Shown here one piece after another: positions 1-7,694 of a stretch of DNA of 19,519 nucleotides (its first letter is position 1; each line of letters starts with the position of its first letter). The position numbers and the translations under genes were made by a program. The stretch spans positions 1 to 19,519 of the forward strand of contig CAYQDF010000056.1 in NCBI GenBank assembly GCA_964416175.1, in the 5' to 3' direction. This stretch comes from CAYQDF01 sp964416175 (lineage in GTDB: Bacteria > Chloroflexota > Anaerolineae > Anaerolineales > UBA4823). The notes below the pieces were generated by a model that had not been told where the DNA came from, ran no database searches, and was given only the letters and a program-made list of their open reading frames with translations.

Positions 1-603
1 GCCCAGGTTTTCCGCAACCGGCCATCGATATTTAAAGGCCAGGGCACCGAGAGCGGCGCTGAATGGGAGGTCAGCAATGATGTTTTTGGGACCCGGTGGG
101 CCATCCCCGTCATCACTTTCTCCAACCAGATGTTCTTCTACTGGGGTGGACCGGAGGTGATCCTTGAACATCGTCCCGGCCCATCTCTCGGTGCAATTTG
201 GGTCATCATTCCTGCATTGAAAGTTGTATTCGTCGGGGATACGATCATCACAGATCAACCCCCATTTCTGGCCTCTGCTGACCTGCCGGCCTGGATCGAA
301 TCCCTGGAGACCCTTCAAGCGGAGTATAAAGAATATGCCATCATCAGCGGTCGCGGGGGGCCAGATGGCATGGACACAGTCCGGCTTCAATTACGGGTGA
401 TCAAGAAGATTCTGCGCGGGTTGGAAAAGCTTGCCATCCGTAACGCCCCTCCTGAAGCTACAGAGGCATTGATCCCGGGCCTCCTGACAGATCTGAATCT
501 CTCAGCCCGCCGGAGGGATCATTACGTCCAGCGGCTGCGGCACGGGCTCTATTATTACTATTCCCGGCATTATCGACCACTCGACTCCATTGAACAAGAC
601 TGA
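1..603 (+). CDS. Metallo-beta-lactamase-fold protein, 3' part only, metal ligands degenerate
   Basis: The reading frame is open from the first base of the window, so the true start lies upstream; 200 codons are visible. The order of a beta-lactamase-fold C-terminal half is recognisable: a HRPGPSLGAI segment (about visible residues 57-66) where hydrolases have PGHTPG, then VVFVGDTI (75-82) holding the conserved Asp, then PPF and AW..SLETL, then IISGRGG where the family has a PGHG-type motif. The two His ligands expected in these motifs are replaced by Pro and Arg, while the Asp is kept. The N-terminal HxHxDH motif is outside the window. A basic helical tail follows (about 115-200). The next gene starts 28 nt downstream, so they may be cotranscribed. 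Fold membership is fairly sure from motif order. Loss of catalytic metal binding is inferred, and the substrate is unknown. Confidence 0.7.
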   Translation, partial: AQVFRNRPSIFKGQGTESGAEWEVSNDVFGTRWAIPVITFSNQMFFYWGGPEVILEHRPGPSLGAIWVIIPALKVVFVGDTIITDQPPFLASADLPAWIESLETLQAEYKEYAIISGRGGPDGMDTVRLQLRVIKKILRGLEKLAIRNAPPEATEALIPGLLTDLNLSARRRDHYVQRLRHGLYYYYSRHYRPLDSIEQD

Positions 604-631
604 ATACACACCTTCCTCTCTATAACATACG

Positions 632-1696
632 ATGCCAATTAAACATGAACCCCTCTTTGAGCTGACCCGCGGGGAAATTGTCGAATCCATCCACATCGGG
701 TCGATAGCAGTCGTCGATTCCGAAGGTGCTTTAGTCGCCTGGGTGGGAGACCCGCAGCACGAAACTTATCTGCGCTCGACCGCGAAACCTTTCCAGGCAC
801 TGCCATTTGTAGAGCTTGGAGGTCCGGCGCATTACGGCCTGACGTCAGCGGAAATCGCTCTGCTCTGCGCATCACACTCAGGGACGGACGAGCACATGGT
901 TGTCCTCCAGTCACTCCAGCGAAAGACAGGCGTGCGGGAGGGCGATCTGATGTGTGGGGTCCATGAGCCATACGACGAGCTGACCGGGAAGGCCATGCGC
1001 GAACGCGGCGAACCGCCCACCTCAAACCGGCATAACTGCTCAGGAAAGCACACCGGGATGCTCGCACTTGCCCGGCTCCAGGGGTGGGCGTCGGAAGAGT
1101 ACATCGCCGTCCATCACCCTGTACAGACAGTGATCCTCAGTTCATTCTCTGAGATGACGGGCGTGCCGGTCGAGCAGATCCGGATCGGCATCGACGGATG
1201 TTCCGCACCGAACTTTGCCATTCCACTCTACAACACTGCTTTGGGGTTTGCACGGCTCAGCGATCCATCCGCGATGATTCCAGACCGTGCCCGGGCCTGT
1301 AGAACGATCGTCCAGGCCATGACCGCAGCTCCGCTGATGGTCGCCGGTCCGGGACGTTTCGACACCTTGCTCATGGAAGTCGCCGCCGGAAGGATCGTCT
1401 CCAAAGGCGGCGCAGAAGGCTACCAGGGGATGGGACTGCTCCCAGGCGCCATTCATCCCGGGTCCCGGGCTTTGGGAGTTGCGTTCAAGATCGCGGACGG
1501 CGACCTGCGGGGCCGGGCGAGACCTGCGGTCGCCCTGGAAATATTACGCCAGCTCGGTGCCCTGTCCTCCTCCGAGGTGGAATCTCTCTCTCGGTTTGGC
1601 CCGCGCCTGCCGGTCAAAAACTGGCGCGAGATCGAAGTCGGAGAAGCGCGGCCGTGCTTCGTCCTTGGGAAGAATCCGGCGGAAAATGGAACCTGA
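632..1696 (+). CDS. L-asparaginase, Rhizobium etli (Asparaginase_II) type
   Basis: A 354-residue protein of the thermolabile R. etli asparaginase family, which hydrolyses L-asparagine to aspartate and ammonia and is unrelated to the E. coli AnsA/AnsB fold. All hallmark residues of the family are visible: RSTAKPFQ with Ser49 and Lys52 (the Ser-Lys pair), Ser81 in the ASHSG motif, the NCSGKH motif with Cys136 and Lys139, Cys190 in DGCSAP, and Lys258 in SKGGAEG. In the R. etli enzyme the two Cys and the intervening Lys coordinate zinc. No signal peptide is present, so it is cytoplasmic. The start fits the family N-terminus, although no good Shine-Dalgarno precedes it. It sits 28 nt after the beta-lactamase-fold gene and overlaps nth by 11 nt. 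Length is normal and I see no damage. Confidence 0.93.
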   Translation: MPIKHEPLFELTRGEIVESIHIGSIAVVDSEGALVAWVGDPQHETYLRSTAKPFQALPFVELGGPAHYGLTSAEIALLCASHSGTDEHMVVLQSLQRKTGVREGDLMCGVHEPYDELTGKAMRERGEPPTSNRHNCSGKHTGMLALARLQGWASEEYIAVHHPVQTVILSSFSEMTGVPVEQIRIGIDGCSAPNFAIPLYNTALGFARLSDPSAMIPDRARACRTIVQAMTAAPLMVAGPGRFDTLLMEVAAGRIVSKGGAEGYQGMGLLPGAIHPGSRALGVAFKIADGDLRGRARPAVALEILRQLGALSSSEVESLSRFGPRLPVKNWREIEVGEARPCFVLGKNPAENGT

Positions 1697-2366
1697 TACC
1701 CGTTTACGGACCGTCCACCAGAGACTGCTCGAGCAATATGGCTATCCCACCTGGCGAAATCCCCTGCCCCCGCTGGACGAACTGGTCTCAACGATCCTGT
1801 CGCAAAACACCAACGATGTCAACCGTGATCGAGCTTTCGCTGCCTTGAAGGAGAACTTTCCCACCTGGGAGGAGGTGCGGGATGCTGTGCCCGGATCCGT
1901 CGTTGAAGCCATCCGCCCGGCTGGCCTCGCCAATCAGAAAGGTCCTCGCATTCAGGCAGTTCTGAACGACATCGCCAGGCTGCGGGGGTCATTGGACATC
2001 AATTTCTTGGCTGACCTCCCGGTCGAAGAAGCCCGCCGCTGGTTGATGCAGTTTAAGGGCGTGGGCCCAAAAACGGCAGCCATCGTCTTGCTGTTTTCCC
2101 TGGGGAAACCCGCTTTCCCGGTCGATACACACATCTACCGTGTCACAGGTCGGCTGGGAATCCTCCCCAAAGGGATGTCAGCTGACCAGGCGCACGAATA
2201 CCTGGAGCAGCTCCTCCCGCCGGAGGCGTACTACCCGGCGCATCTCAACCTGATCCGGCTTGGACGAGAAATCTGCCGCGCTCGCCAGCCAGACTGTATG
2301 CGTTGCCCTTTGAACGACCTTTGCGATTACTACGCAAGCCAGTTGATCATGAATAAAATCACTTGA
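1686..2366 (+). CDS. nth: Endonuclease III (base-excision repair DNA glycosylase/AP lyase)
   Basis: A 226-residue protein that removes oxidised pyrimidines and nicks AP sites. The helix-hairpin-helix FKGVGPKTA (123-131) carries the catalytic Lys129, and FPVDTHIYR carries the catalytic Asp147. The C-terminal [4Fe-4S] loop has the exact Cys spacing C-x6-C-x2-C-x5-C (Cys197, 204, 207, 213). An early SQNTND motif (39-44) matches the family. The frame is open upstream to 1479, but that extension lies inside asparaginase and has no family counterpart. ATG 1686 gives the normal length and an 11-nt overlap with the previous stop, which suggests translational coupling. The gene is followed by 300 nt without a gene and a strong hairpin. 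Pfam-level identification is very safe. An MutY or other HhH-GPD function is unlikely given the Lys. Confidence 0.95.
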   Translation: MEPDTRLRTVHQRLLEQYGYPTWRNPLPPLDELVSTILSQNTNDVNRDRAFAALKENFPTWEEVRDAVPGSVVEAIRPAGLANQKGPRIQAVLNDIARLRGSLDINFLADLPVEEARRWLMQFKGVGPKTAAIVLLFSLGKPAFPVDTHIYRVTGRLGILPKGMSADQAHEYLEQLLPPEAYYPAHLNLIRLGREICRARQPDCMRCPLNDLCDYYASQLIMNKIT

Positions 2367-2482
2367 TTCTCATGACGAACGGCAATCAACAAATCATAGA
2401 TTATTGGATATGATCTTTTACGAACAAAGACGGGACTCAGGACACCTCCTGATGCTCATCGCTGTTTCCTCCTTTGGCGAAA

Positions 2483-2524
2483 GCCTCCGCCGGATCCCCT
2501 CACCGCTCCGGCGGAGGCGGTTTT
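2483..2524 (+). terminator. Intrinsic terminator after nth
   Basis: A perfect 12-bp stem, GCCTCCGCCGGA (2483-2494) with TCCGGCGGAGGC (2507-2518), has a 12-nt loop and is followed by GG then TTTT. It lies 116 nt after the nth stop and before the dnaJ promoter. The rest of the 300-nt gap (2367-2666) holds a small TCAGGA/TCCTGA hairpin at 2437-2452 without a T run, and a putative promoter at 2570-2599. I see no gene there. Confidence 0.85.
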
Positions 2525-2569
2525 AAATCCCCATTTGGTTAGAGATTTATAAATTCCCCACAAATACGC

Positions 2570-2599
2570 TTGACTCTGCCAGCAAGACGCGCATACAAT
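2570..2599 (+). promoter_or_regulatory. Sigma-70-type promoter for the dnaJ-like gene
   Basis: TTGACT (2570-2575) and TACAAT (2594-2599) are separated by 18 nt, a good match to the housekeeping consensus, about 68 nt before the ATG at 2667. No CIRCE-type inverted repeat (TTAGCACTC-N9-GAGTGCTAA) was seen, so HrcA control is not supported. Confidence 0.6.
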
Positions 2600-2666
2600 T
2601 CATCTGGGTGAAATCCCTCACCTGCCCTGGCGCGATGACCGGGGTTGACCTGTTGAGAAACCATTT

Positions 2667-3605
2667 ATGGAGTACAAAGATTATTATAAGATCCTGGGTG
2701 TGAGTCGCAATGCGGGCGAAGCGGAGATCAAACGTGCGTATCGAAAATTGGCGCTTAAGCATCACCCGGATCGGAATCCAGGAGACAAGAAGGCAGAAGA
2801 GACTTTCAAAGAGATCAACGAAGCTTACCAGGTCCTGAGCGATCCGGAAAAACGCCGTCGGTACGATCAATTGGGAGATTCCTATTTGCGCTGGCAGCAG
2901 CGCGGCGCCCCCTCTGGTGGGTTTAATTGGGAAGATTGGTTTACCCAGCCGCAGCCCGGGAGAAACGTCCGCGTGGAAGTTGGCGATCTCGGAGATATCT
3001 TCGCTGAAGGCGGGCTGGGAGATTTCTCAGAATTCTTCCGCCGCATTTTCGGGGGAATGGGGAGTATGGCATCACCCTTTCAGAGCGCTGGAGCCCGTCC
3101 ACGCCAAGCCTTCCAGCAAGAAATTGATATCAGTCTCCAGGAAGCTTACACAGGAACAACTCGGAAGATTCAGATCGACAGTCGCCAGCGAGAAGTGATC
3201 ATCCCCCGCGGTGCCCGCACGGGTACGAAAGTCAGGGTTGCAGAAGCGATCTCCACTTCCCCGAACCAACCGAAAAGCGACCTTTACCTGGTTATTCGCG
3301 TTGCGAACGATCCACGGTTCGAACGGAATGGGAATGACCTCCACACCGAGGTCAAGATCGATCTCTTCATTGCCCTCCTGGGTGGAGAAGTCACAGTACC
3401 AACCTTCGCCGGGAATCTCCTGCTCACCATCCCCCCCGGAACTCAACCCGGGCAGACCTTCCGACTTTCAGGGAAGGGAATGCCTATTCTAAAAAATCCG
3501 GATGCTTATGGAGATTTGTTCGTTAAAGTCGGCGTGCGAATCCCGCGTAACCTCACCGCGGAACAAATCGAACTCGTGAAGAAATTAAAAGCTCTGTCTG
3601 AATAG
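2667..3605 (+). CDS. DnaJ-family co-chaperone, CbpA-like (no zinc finger)
   Basis: A 312-residue Hsp40. The J-domain (1-70) has the HPD motif at 33-35, which stimulates DnaK ATPase. A Gly/Phe-containing linker (about 80-140, with GGFNWEDWF and FFRRIFGGMGS) follows. Two C-terminal substrate-binding beta domains cover 148-312, with IPRGARTGTKVRV and IPPGTQPGQTFRLSGKG signatures. The CxxCxGxG zinc-finger repeats of classical DnaJ are absent, which with the length places it with CbpA/DnaJ type B proteins. The N-terminus MEYKDYYKILGV is canonical, so the start is secure although no clear Shine-Dalgarno precedes it. It is separated from the HtrA-type protease gene by 63 nt. No dnaK or grpE is in the window, so the Hsp70 partner is elsewhere. 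Confidence 0.93.
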   Translation: MEYKDYYKILGVSRNAGEAEIKRAYRKLALKHHPDRNPGDKKAEETFKEINEAYQVLSDPEKRRRYDQLGDSYLRWQQRGAPSGGFNWEDWFTQPQPGRNVRVEVGDLGDIFAEGGLGDFSEFFRRIFGGMGSMASPFQSAGARPRQAFQQEIDISLQEAYTGTTRKIQIDSRQREVIIPRGARTGTKVRVAEAISTSPNQPKSDLYLVIRVANDPRFERNGNDLHTEVKIDLFIALLGGEVTVPTFAGNLLLTIPPGTQPGQTFRLSGKGMPILKNPDAYGDLFVKVGVRIPRNLTAEQIELVKKLKALSE

Positions 3606-3668
3606 TCCAGTAAATTCAGATCTGCCCGGTAAAATAGACCTGGTTGGATCTTCGAAAGGATAATTATC

Positions 3669-4871
3669 ATGACCCGCTCTTACAAATGGTTTGTGTGGAT
3701 CGCCGTGATTTCTGTCTTCTCCTTCGCGTGCCAGGCAGTTAACACCCTCCAGGCGACTGGCACCTCCCCGGCTGCCGAAGTGTTCACCGACGTTCAGAGC
3801 TCGATCAACACGGAAAATCCTGTGCTTACAGCTCCTCAGTCCACAGAGCCCCCACCGGTTGCCAGCCTGTTGCAAGAACAAGAGTTGCTCGTGAGGATCT
3901 ACGAACAGGTCAACCCCGGCGTAGTAGCAATCCGGGTGTACACACAGGAGGGGCAATCTCTGGGCTCCGGTTTCGTTTATGATAAGAAAGGTCACATCGT
4001 TACGAACTATCACGTCATCGAAGGCGTCGATGATCTGGCTATTGATTTCCCCTCCGGGTTCAAGACGCGCGGGGAAGTCATCGGCACCGACCTCGACTCA
4101 GATCTGGCAGTTATCAAGGTGGATGCGCCGGCATCCGAGCTTTTCCCCTTGAAATTGGGCGATTCGTCCAATTTGAAGGTGGGCCAGACAGTCGTGGCAA
4201 TCGGTAATCCATTTGGACTCAGCGGTACGATGTCGAGCGGGATCATCTCCGGTCTCGGCCGGACGCTGGAATCATTCCGGCAGGCGCCGGGCGGCTCGAC
4301 GTTCACGGCTGGCGACGTGATTCAAACGGATACTGCTATCAATCCCGGAAATTCAGGCGGCCCTCTGCTCAACCTGCAGGGAGAGGTTATTGGGGTGAAC
4401 CGGGCCATCCGCACCTTCAATTTTACGCTTGAAGAGGAACCGCTGAACTCAGGCATCGGGTTTGCCATCGCCATTAATATCGTCAAGCGGGTCGTGCCTG
4501 CATTGATCGAGGAGGGCGCTTTTGACTACCCATACCTGGGGATCTCCAGCCTGGGAGATGCGGAATTCGGCCTGGTAGAACAGGAAGCGCTCGATCTGCC
4601 CAGATCGACCGGTGTGTATGTCACCTCTGTCACGCCAGGCAGCCCGGCAGACGAAGCTGGCTTGCGCGGTGGGACGCGGCCAACAGAGATCCCGGGACTC
4701 AACGCGGGCGGCGACTTGATCATCGCAATCGATGGCAATCCGGTGAGGACCTTTGGGGAGCTGCTGAGCTACTTGATCAACTATAAAAGTCCAGGCGACA
4801 CCATCACATTGACCGTCCTCCGTGGAAATCAGGAACTCGAGCTGGATCTGACGCTCGAGAGCCGACCCTGA
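3669..4871 (+). CDS. HtrA/DegP-family serine protease with PDZ domain, putatively lipid-anchored
   Basis: A 400-residue S1C (trypsin-fold) protease acting outside the membrane in protein quality control. The N-terminus has a charged start, a hydrophobic stretch (8-19) and FSFAC at 17-21, which may be a lipobox with Cys21; the match is imperfect, so a plain signal anchor is possible. A Thr/Pro-containing linker follows to about residue 66. The catalytic triad is complete: His115 in TNYHVIEG, Asp145 in DLDSDLAV, Ser229 in NPGNSGGPL. A single PDZ domain spans about 288-395, with VTPGSPADEAGLRGG and GGDLIIAIDG. AAAGGA-type ribosome site at 3655-3660 (AAAGGA) lies 8 nt before ATG. Its place after a DnaJ-like gene and before an eRF1-like gene suggests a stress role. 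Confidence 0.93.
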   Translation: MTRSYKWFVWIAVISVFSFACQAVNTLQATGTSPAAEVFTDVQSSINTENPVLTAPQSTEPPPVASLLQEQELLVRIYEQVNPGVVAIRVYTQEGQSLGSGFVYDKKGHIVTNYHVIEGVDDLAIDFPSGFKTRGEVIGTDLDSDLAVIKVDAPASELFPLKLGDSSNLKVGQTVVAIGNPFGLSGTMSSGIISGLGRTLESFRQAPGGSTFTAGDVIQTDTAINPGNSGGPLLNLQGEVIGVNRAIRTFNFTLEEEPLNSGIGFAIAINIVKRVVPALIEEGAFDYPYLGISSLGDAEFGLVEQEALDLPRSTGVYVTSVTPGSPADEAGLRGGTRPTEIPGLNAGGDLIIAIDGNPVRTFGELLSYLINYKSPGDTITLTVLRGNQELELDLTLESRP

Positions 4872-4970
4872 CAGCACATCTGCTGCAAAATCAACCACCC
4901 TGAGGGAAACCCCTGGTGCCACTTTAAGGTTTTCCTCCGGTCAACTCACCCGTCTATTGTAGATACCCAG

Positions 4971-4975
4971 AGGAG
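4971..4975 (+). promoter_or_regulatory. Shine-Dalgarno deciding the start of the eRF1-like gene
   Basis: AGGAG directly abuts an ATG at 4976 (0-nt spacing, unusable) but is 6 nt before the in-frame ATG at 4982. The later ATG is therefore the better start. Confidence 0.7.
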
Positions 4976-4981
4976 ATGGAT

Positions 4982-6082
4982 ATGTTCACAGAACAGGATC
5001 TTCAGGAACTCCTGGAATTTAAAGCCAGGCAGCCAGTGGTGAGTGTATATTTAAACACGGACCCCTCGCAAGGCAGTGCTGATGCCTATAAACTGCGCCT
5101 GCGCAGCATGTTGAAAGACCTCGACCTCAAGGAGGATGTCGAGGCGATCGAGCGTTTCATCGATTTCGACTTCGATTGGTCCGGGCGGGGAGTGGCTGTA
5201 TTTTCTTGCCAGTCTGAAGGTTTTTTCCGGGCCTACACTTTTGCTTTCCCCTTTCAGGATCGGGTGCGGATCAGTGATCGCCCGCATGTAAAACCACTGG
5301 CCGACCTGCTGGATGCTTACGGAGGTTATGGAGTCGCCCTTGTTGATAAACAGGAAGCCCGCCTGTTCTACTTCCACCTGGGGGAATTGAGGGAAGAAGA
5401 GGATCTTTCAGGCGAGGCGGTTCGCCGGACCAAGCGCGGCGGGGGGTCCCAAGCCCCCGGCCGGCGCGGTGGAACTGCTGGCCAGACGCAGTATGTCAAA
5501 GAAGTTACCCAGCGCAACCTGAAAGATGCGGCGGAATTTGCCGCCCGGTTCTTTTCGGATAATAACGTCCGGAGAGTTTTGATCGGTGGTACAGAGGAGA
5601 ACGTCACCCAGTTTCGAAGTCACCTGCCGAAGGCATGGCAGAGCCTGGTTGTCGGGACATTCCCCATCAGCATGACTGCCAGTCAGGCGGAAGTATTGCA
5701 GCGTGCATTAGAGGCAGGTCAATCCGCTGAAAGACGGCGGGAAGCGCAGCTGGTCGAAAGGGTCGTTACGACCGCTGCCAAAGGACGGGGCGGCGTAATC
5801 GATCTCGAAGACACTCTCAATGCCGTGCATGATGGACGGGTCCAGATTCTCGTGATCCGGGAGGGCTACCGCGCCCCAGGCTTCCGCTGCCTGGGCTGTG
5901 GATACCTGACCTCGGAAAAGCTGGAGTCATGCCCATTCTGCAACAGCAAATTTGAGAAGATACCGGACGCGGTCGAACTCGCAGTGCGCCGGGTGATGCG
6001 GGATGGCGGCGAAGTGGAGGTCGTTCGCGACTCGGTTAAATTGAAAGATTTTGGGTATATCGGCGCATTGCTGCGTTATTAA
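4982..6082 (+). CDS. eRF1/Vms1-like (baeRF family) protein with C-terminal zinc ribbon
   Basis: A 366-residue protein resembling bacterial/archaeal eRF1-like release-factor homologues. The N-terminal third starts with VSVYLNTDPSQ (20-30). A middle domain follows, YGVALVDKQEARLFYFHLGEL (116-136), then a basic glycine-rich loop KRGGGSQ (151-157) and a second RRGG..GQ (161-168). This loop sits where eRF1 has its GGQ and Vms1-type peptidyl-tRNA hydrolases have a GSQ-like loop. RRVLIGGTEENV (197-208) matches the domain that follows. Near the C-terminus Cys303/306 and Cys317/320 form a CxxC-x10-CxxC zinc ribbon. It is 110 nt after the protease gene. By family, a role in releasing nascent chains from stalled ribosomes is plausible, but catalysis by the Gln is an inference. 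A host-attachment-type annotation would denote the same superfamily. Confidence 0.72.
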   Translation: MFTEQDLQELLEFKARQPVVSVYLNTDPSQGSADAYKLRLRSMLKDLDLKEDVEAIERFIDFDFDWSGRGVAVFSCQSEGFFRAYTFAFPFQDRVRISDRPHVKPLADLLDAYGGYGVALVDKQEARLFYFHLGELREEEDLSGEAVRRTKRGGGSQAPGRRGGTAGQTQYVKEVTQRNLKDAAEFAARFFSDNNVRRVLIGGTEENVTQFRSHLPKAWQSLVVGTFPISMTASQAEVLQRALEAGQSAERRREAQLVERVVTTAAKGRGGVIDLEDTLNAVHDGRVQILVIREGYRAPGFRCLGCGYLTSEKLESCPFCNSKFEKIPDAVELAVRRVMRDGGEVEVVRDSVKLKDFGYIGALLRY

Positions 6083-6088
6083 AGATTA

Positions 6089-6125
6089 CCTCCCGCAGGA
6101 TTTCGCTTCGGTCACCTGCGGGAGG
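6089..6125. terminator. Shared hairpin between convergent genes
   Basis: A perfect 11-bp stem, CCTCCCGCAGG (6089-6099) with CCTGCGGGAGG (6115-6125), has a 15-nt loop. It lies 6 nt after the plus-strand stop and 34 nt beyond the Hsp20 stop on the other strand. Neither side has a clean T run; the minus-strand side reads TAATCTTT, which is the better one. It probably serves both convergent transcripts. Confidence 0.6.
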
Positions 6126-6159
6126 CGTCCCTGACACCCGGTTTTCGTCAATTCCACGA

Positions 6160-6591
6160 TTATCCAGCGGCTATCTTGATCGTCTTCGGGCGGTGGGCTT
6201 CCGCTTTGGGCAGCCTCAAGGTGAAGATGCCGTCCTTCAAATTGGCTGTCGCCTTGGAAGGATCGAGCGCGGTGGGCAGGGTGATGACCCGGCTGAAATG
6301 ACCGGTGGGAAGCTCGCACATCAAGTACTTATCGCCCTCCTCGTGGGTGTCCCTGAACTCACCGCGGATGGTCACGGTATTGTTCAGGACTTCGACGTTA
6401 ATATCTTCCGCTTCGACGCCGGGGATAAATGCAGTGATGTCGTAAGCTTCATCGTCGCCTTTGACGTCGACCGCCAGCAGCATTTCCCTTTCAACGCTCT
6501 CGGTGCTGGGGAAACTCTCATCTAAAAGACGCTCCATCGCTTCGCGCATTCTGGACATTCGCCGGTAGGGGGATACATACAAAGTCATCAT
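6160..6591 (-). CDS. Small heat-shock protein (Hsp20/alpha-crystallin)
   Basis: A 143-residue ATP-independent holdase that binds unfolding proteins. The alpha-crystallin domain spans about 38-132, with YDITAFIPGVEAEDINVEV early and the diagnostic A-x3-nGvL strand as ANLKDGIFTLRLPK (116-129). The C-terminal IxI motif (Ile138-Lys-Ile140), used for oligomer assembly, is present. The start has two adjacent ATGs (6591 and 6588); AAGGAG at 6605-6600 is 8 nt from the first, so 6591 is chosen. It is convergent with the eRF1-like gene and has its own putative promoter. Length and motifs are normal, so the call is secure. Confidence 0.95.
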   Translation of the reverse strand: MMTLYVSPYRRMSRMREAMERLLDESFPSTESVEREMLLAVDVKGDDEAYDITAFIPGVEAEDINVEVLNNTVTIRGEFRDTHEEGDKYLMCELPTGHFSRVITLPTALDPSKATANLKDGIFTLRLPKAEAHRPKTIKIAAG

Positions 6592-6667
6592 ATCAGGGTC
6601 TCCTTCTTTTCTGTTCCTTCAGATTTTCCCCCATCTTATCCCCGAAATATCAAAATGACGCAAGCGG

Positions 6668-6696
6668 AATATAGGATTCTTGTTAACCTTTTCCAA
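6668..6696 (-). promoter_or_regulatory. Putative promoter for the Hsp20 gene
   Basis: On the minus strand TTGGAA (6696-6691) and TATATT (6673-6668) are spaced 17 nt apart, giving a leader of about 70 nt before the start at 6591. The -35 matches consensus at 4 of 6 positions and the -10 at 5 of 6. No CIRCE element was seen near it. Confidence 0.4.
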
Positions 6697-6807
6697 AAGC
6701 AGCCACGAACGCCAGGCCAGGCGGGATCCTTTTGCAGTGCTGTGGATGTGATCATACGCTCCGCCGGTTTGCAGATGCGACGTAGATCACTCAAGGTCAA
6801 TTCAAGA

Positions 6808-6861
6808 ATGGGTTGTTGTGGTGTTTTTCAGCAGCGGAGCCGCTGATAAACATACCCTCCC
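6808..6861. repeat. Palindromic dispersed repeat, copy A
   Basis: This is a 54-nt element starting ATGGGTTG. It aligns without gaps over its first 48 nt to the element at 12719-12772, with 36 matches by eye. It can fold through GGTGTTTTTCAGC and GCTGATAAACATACC around a short GC-rich centre. It lies 19 nt past the methyltransferase stop on the minus strand, so it may act as that gene's terminator. It also resembles a REP-like repeat. Confidence 0.6.
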
Positions 6862-6880
6862 TTTATTTTTGAGATCGCTT

Positions 6881-7630
6881 CTAACCATGCTTAAGGCAGA
6901 GGATCAGATAAGGGGAATCTGGAGTGTACTGCGAGCGATCGTAATCACCGAAGAGTTCGACGGCGTGCAGCCCAGCTGCTTCCGCCTCCTCGAGGTAACC
7001 TTCAACCCCTGTGAGGGTGTGATGGGTTTCGATTGTGATGCGCTCGACGGTGCCATCTGGCAGGAGATGATCGTAGTGCCACTGCATTCGAACCTGTTCA
7101 TTTCCCTTGAAATATTCACTGCTGACCTGGACCGGATTCCCACTCTGGGGATGGTCGAATATCTCCTCCACCTCGGGTTCTCCGTAGTCTGGCAGACCTG
7201 CCAGGACGCGTGGATTGGGAACGCTGGCTGCAAACACTCCTCCCGGTCGCAAATGGCCGCGAGCCATGGACAATGCACTGCTCCGCTCGACCGATGTCAG
7301 GGAGCTGAACGTATTGCAGCCCAGGATGATCAGGGAAAAGCGGCGGGCAAACCGATAGCATGTAAGGTCGGCCTGGACCAGAACGGCTCGGTTCGTGAGT
7401 TCCGGAGGAAGGTGGTTCTTGAGGAAAGCCAGCATGCCGGCTTCGCAGTCCAGACCTGTGAGGTTAAAACCCGCCTTCACCAGCGGGATCAGCACTCGAC
7501 CCGTCCCGCAGGCCAGCTCCAGGATCGGATCCCCCTGCTGCCTGGCGAGACCAAACCAGAAATCGAGGTCCTCAACATGCCGCGCATGGTGCGCGTGATA
7601 AAGGGAAGCTCTTAAATTTTCGTGAGTCAA
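6881..7630 (-). CDS. Class I SAM-dependent methyltransferase, substrate unknown
   Basis: A 249-residue Rossmann-fold methyltransferase. Motif I LELACGTGR (37-45) binds S-adenosylmethionine. The acidic residue ending strand 2 is Asp61 in LTGLDCEAGML, and VQADLT (85-90) is the motif before strand 4. IILGCNTFSSL (101-111) follows at the active-site strand, then HLRPGGVF. It is soluble, with no signal. The start is uncertain: the only near-cognate codon near the N-terminus is TTG at 7630, with no Shine-Dalgarno. The frame stays open upstream for more than 100 nt without ATG or GTG. It precedes hsp20 on the same strand by 289 nt, with a repeat between, so it is probably a separate transcript. The family methylates many small molecules, and nothing here specifies one. 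Confidence 0.85.
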   Translation of the reverse strand: MTHENLRASLYHAHHARHVEDLDFWFGLARQQGDPILELACGTGRVLIPLVKAGFNLTGLDCEAGMLAFLKNHLPPELTNRAVLVQADLTCYRFARRFSLIILGCNTFSSLTSVERSSALSMARGHLRPGGVFAASVPNPRVLAGLPDYGEPEVEEIFDHPQSGNPVQVSSEYFKGNEQVRMQWHYDHLLPDGTVERITIETHHTLTGVEGYLEEAEAAGLHAVELFGDYDRSQYTPDSPYLILCLKHG

Positions 7631-7694
7631 AGTAATGTGGATTTTAATATGGGATGCAGGAATCCAGCAATCAACCTTTGCGATGGCCCTACCT

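Noticed and set aside
4872..4970. Possible promoter or terminator between the protease and eRF1-like genes
   Set aside because: Pairing around CACC...GGTG is broken by an internal loop, and no promoter boxes with proper spacing were found.
6818..7615. A 265-codon open frame on the plus strand
   Set aside because: It is antisense to the methyltransferase, which has a clear SAM motif. The plus-strand product shows no domain pattern.
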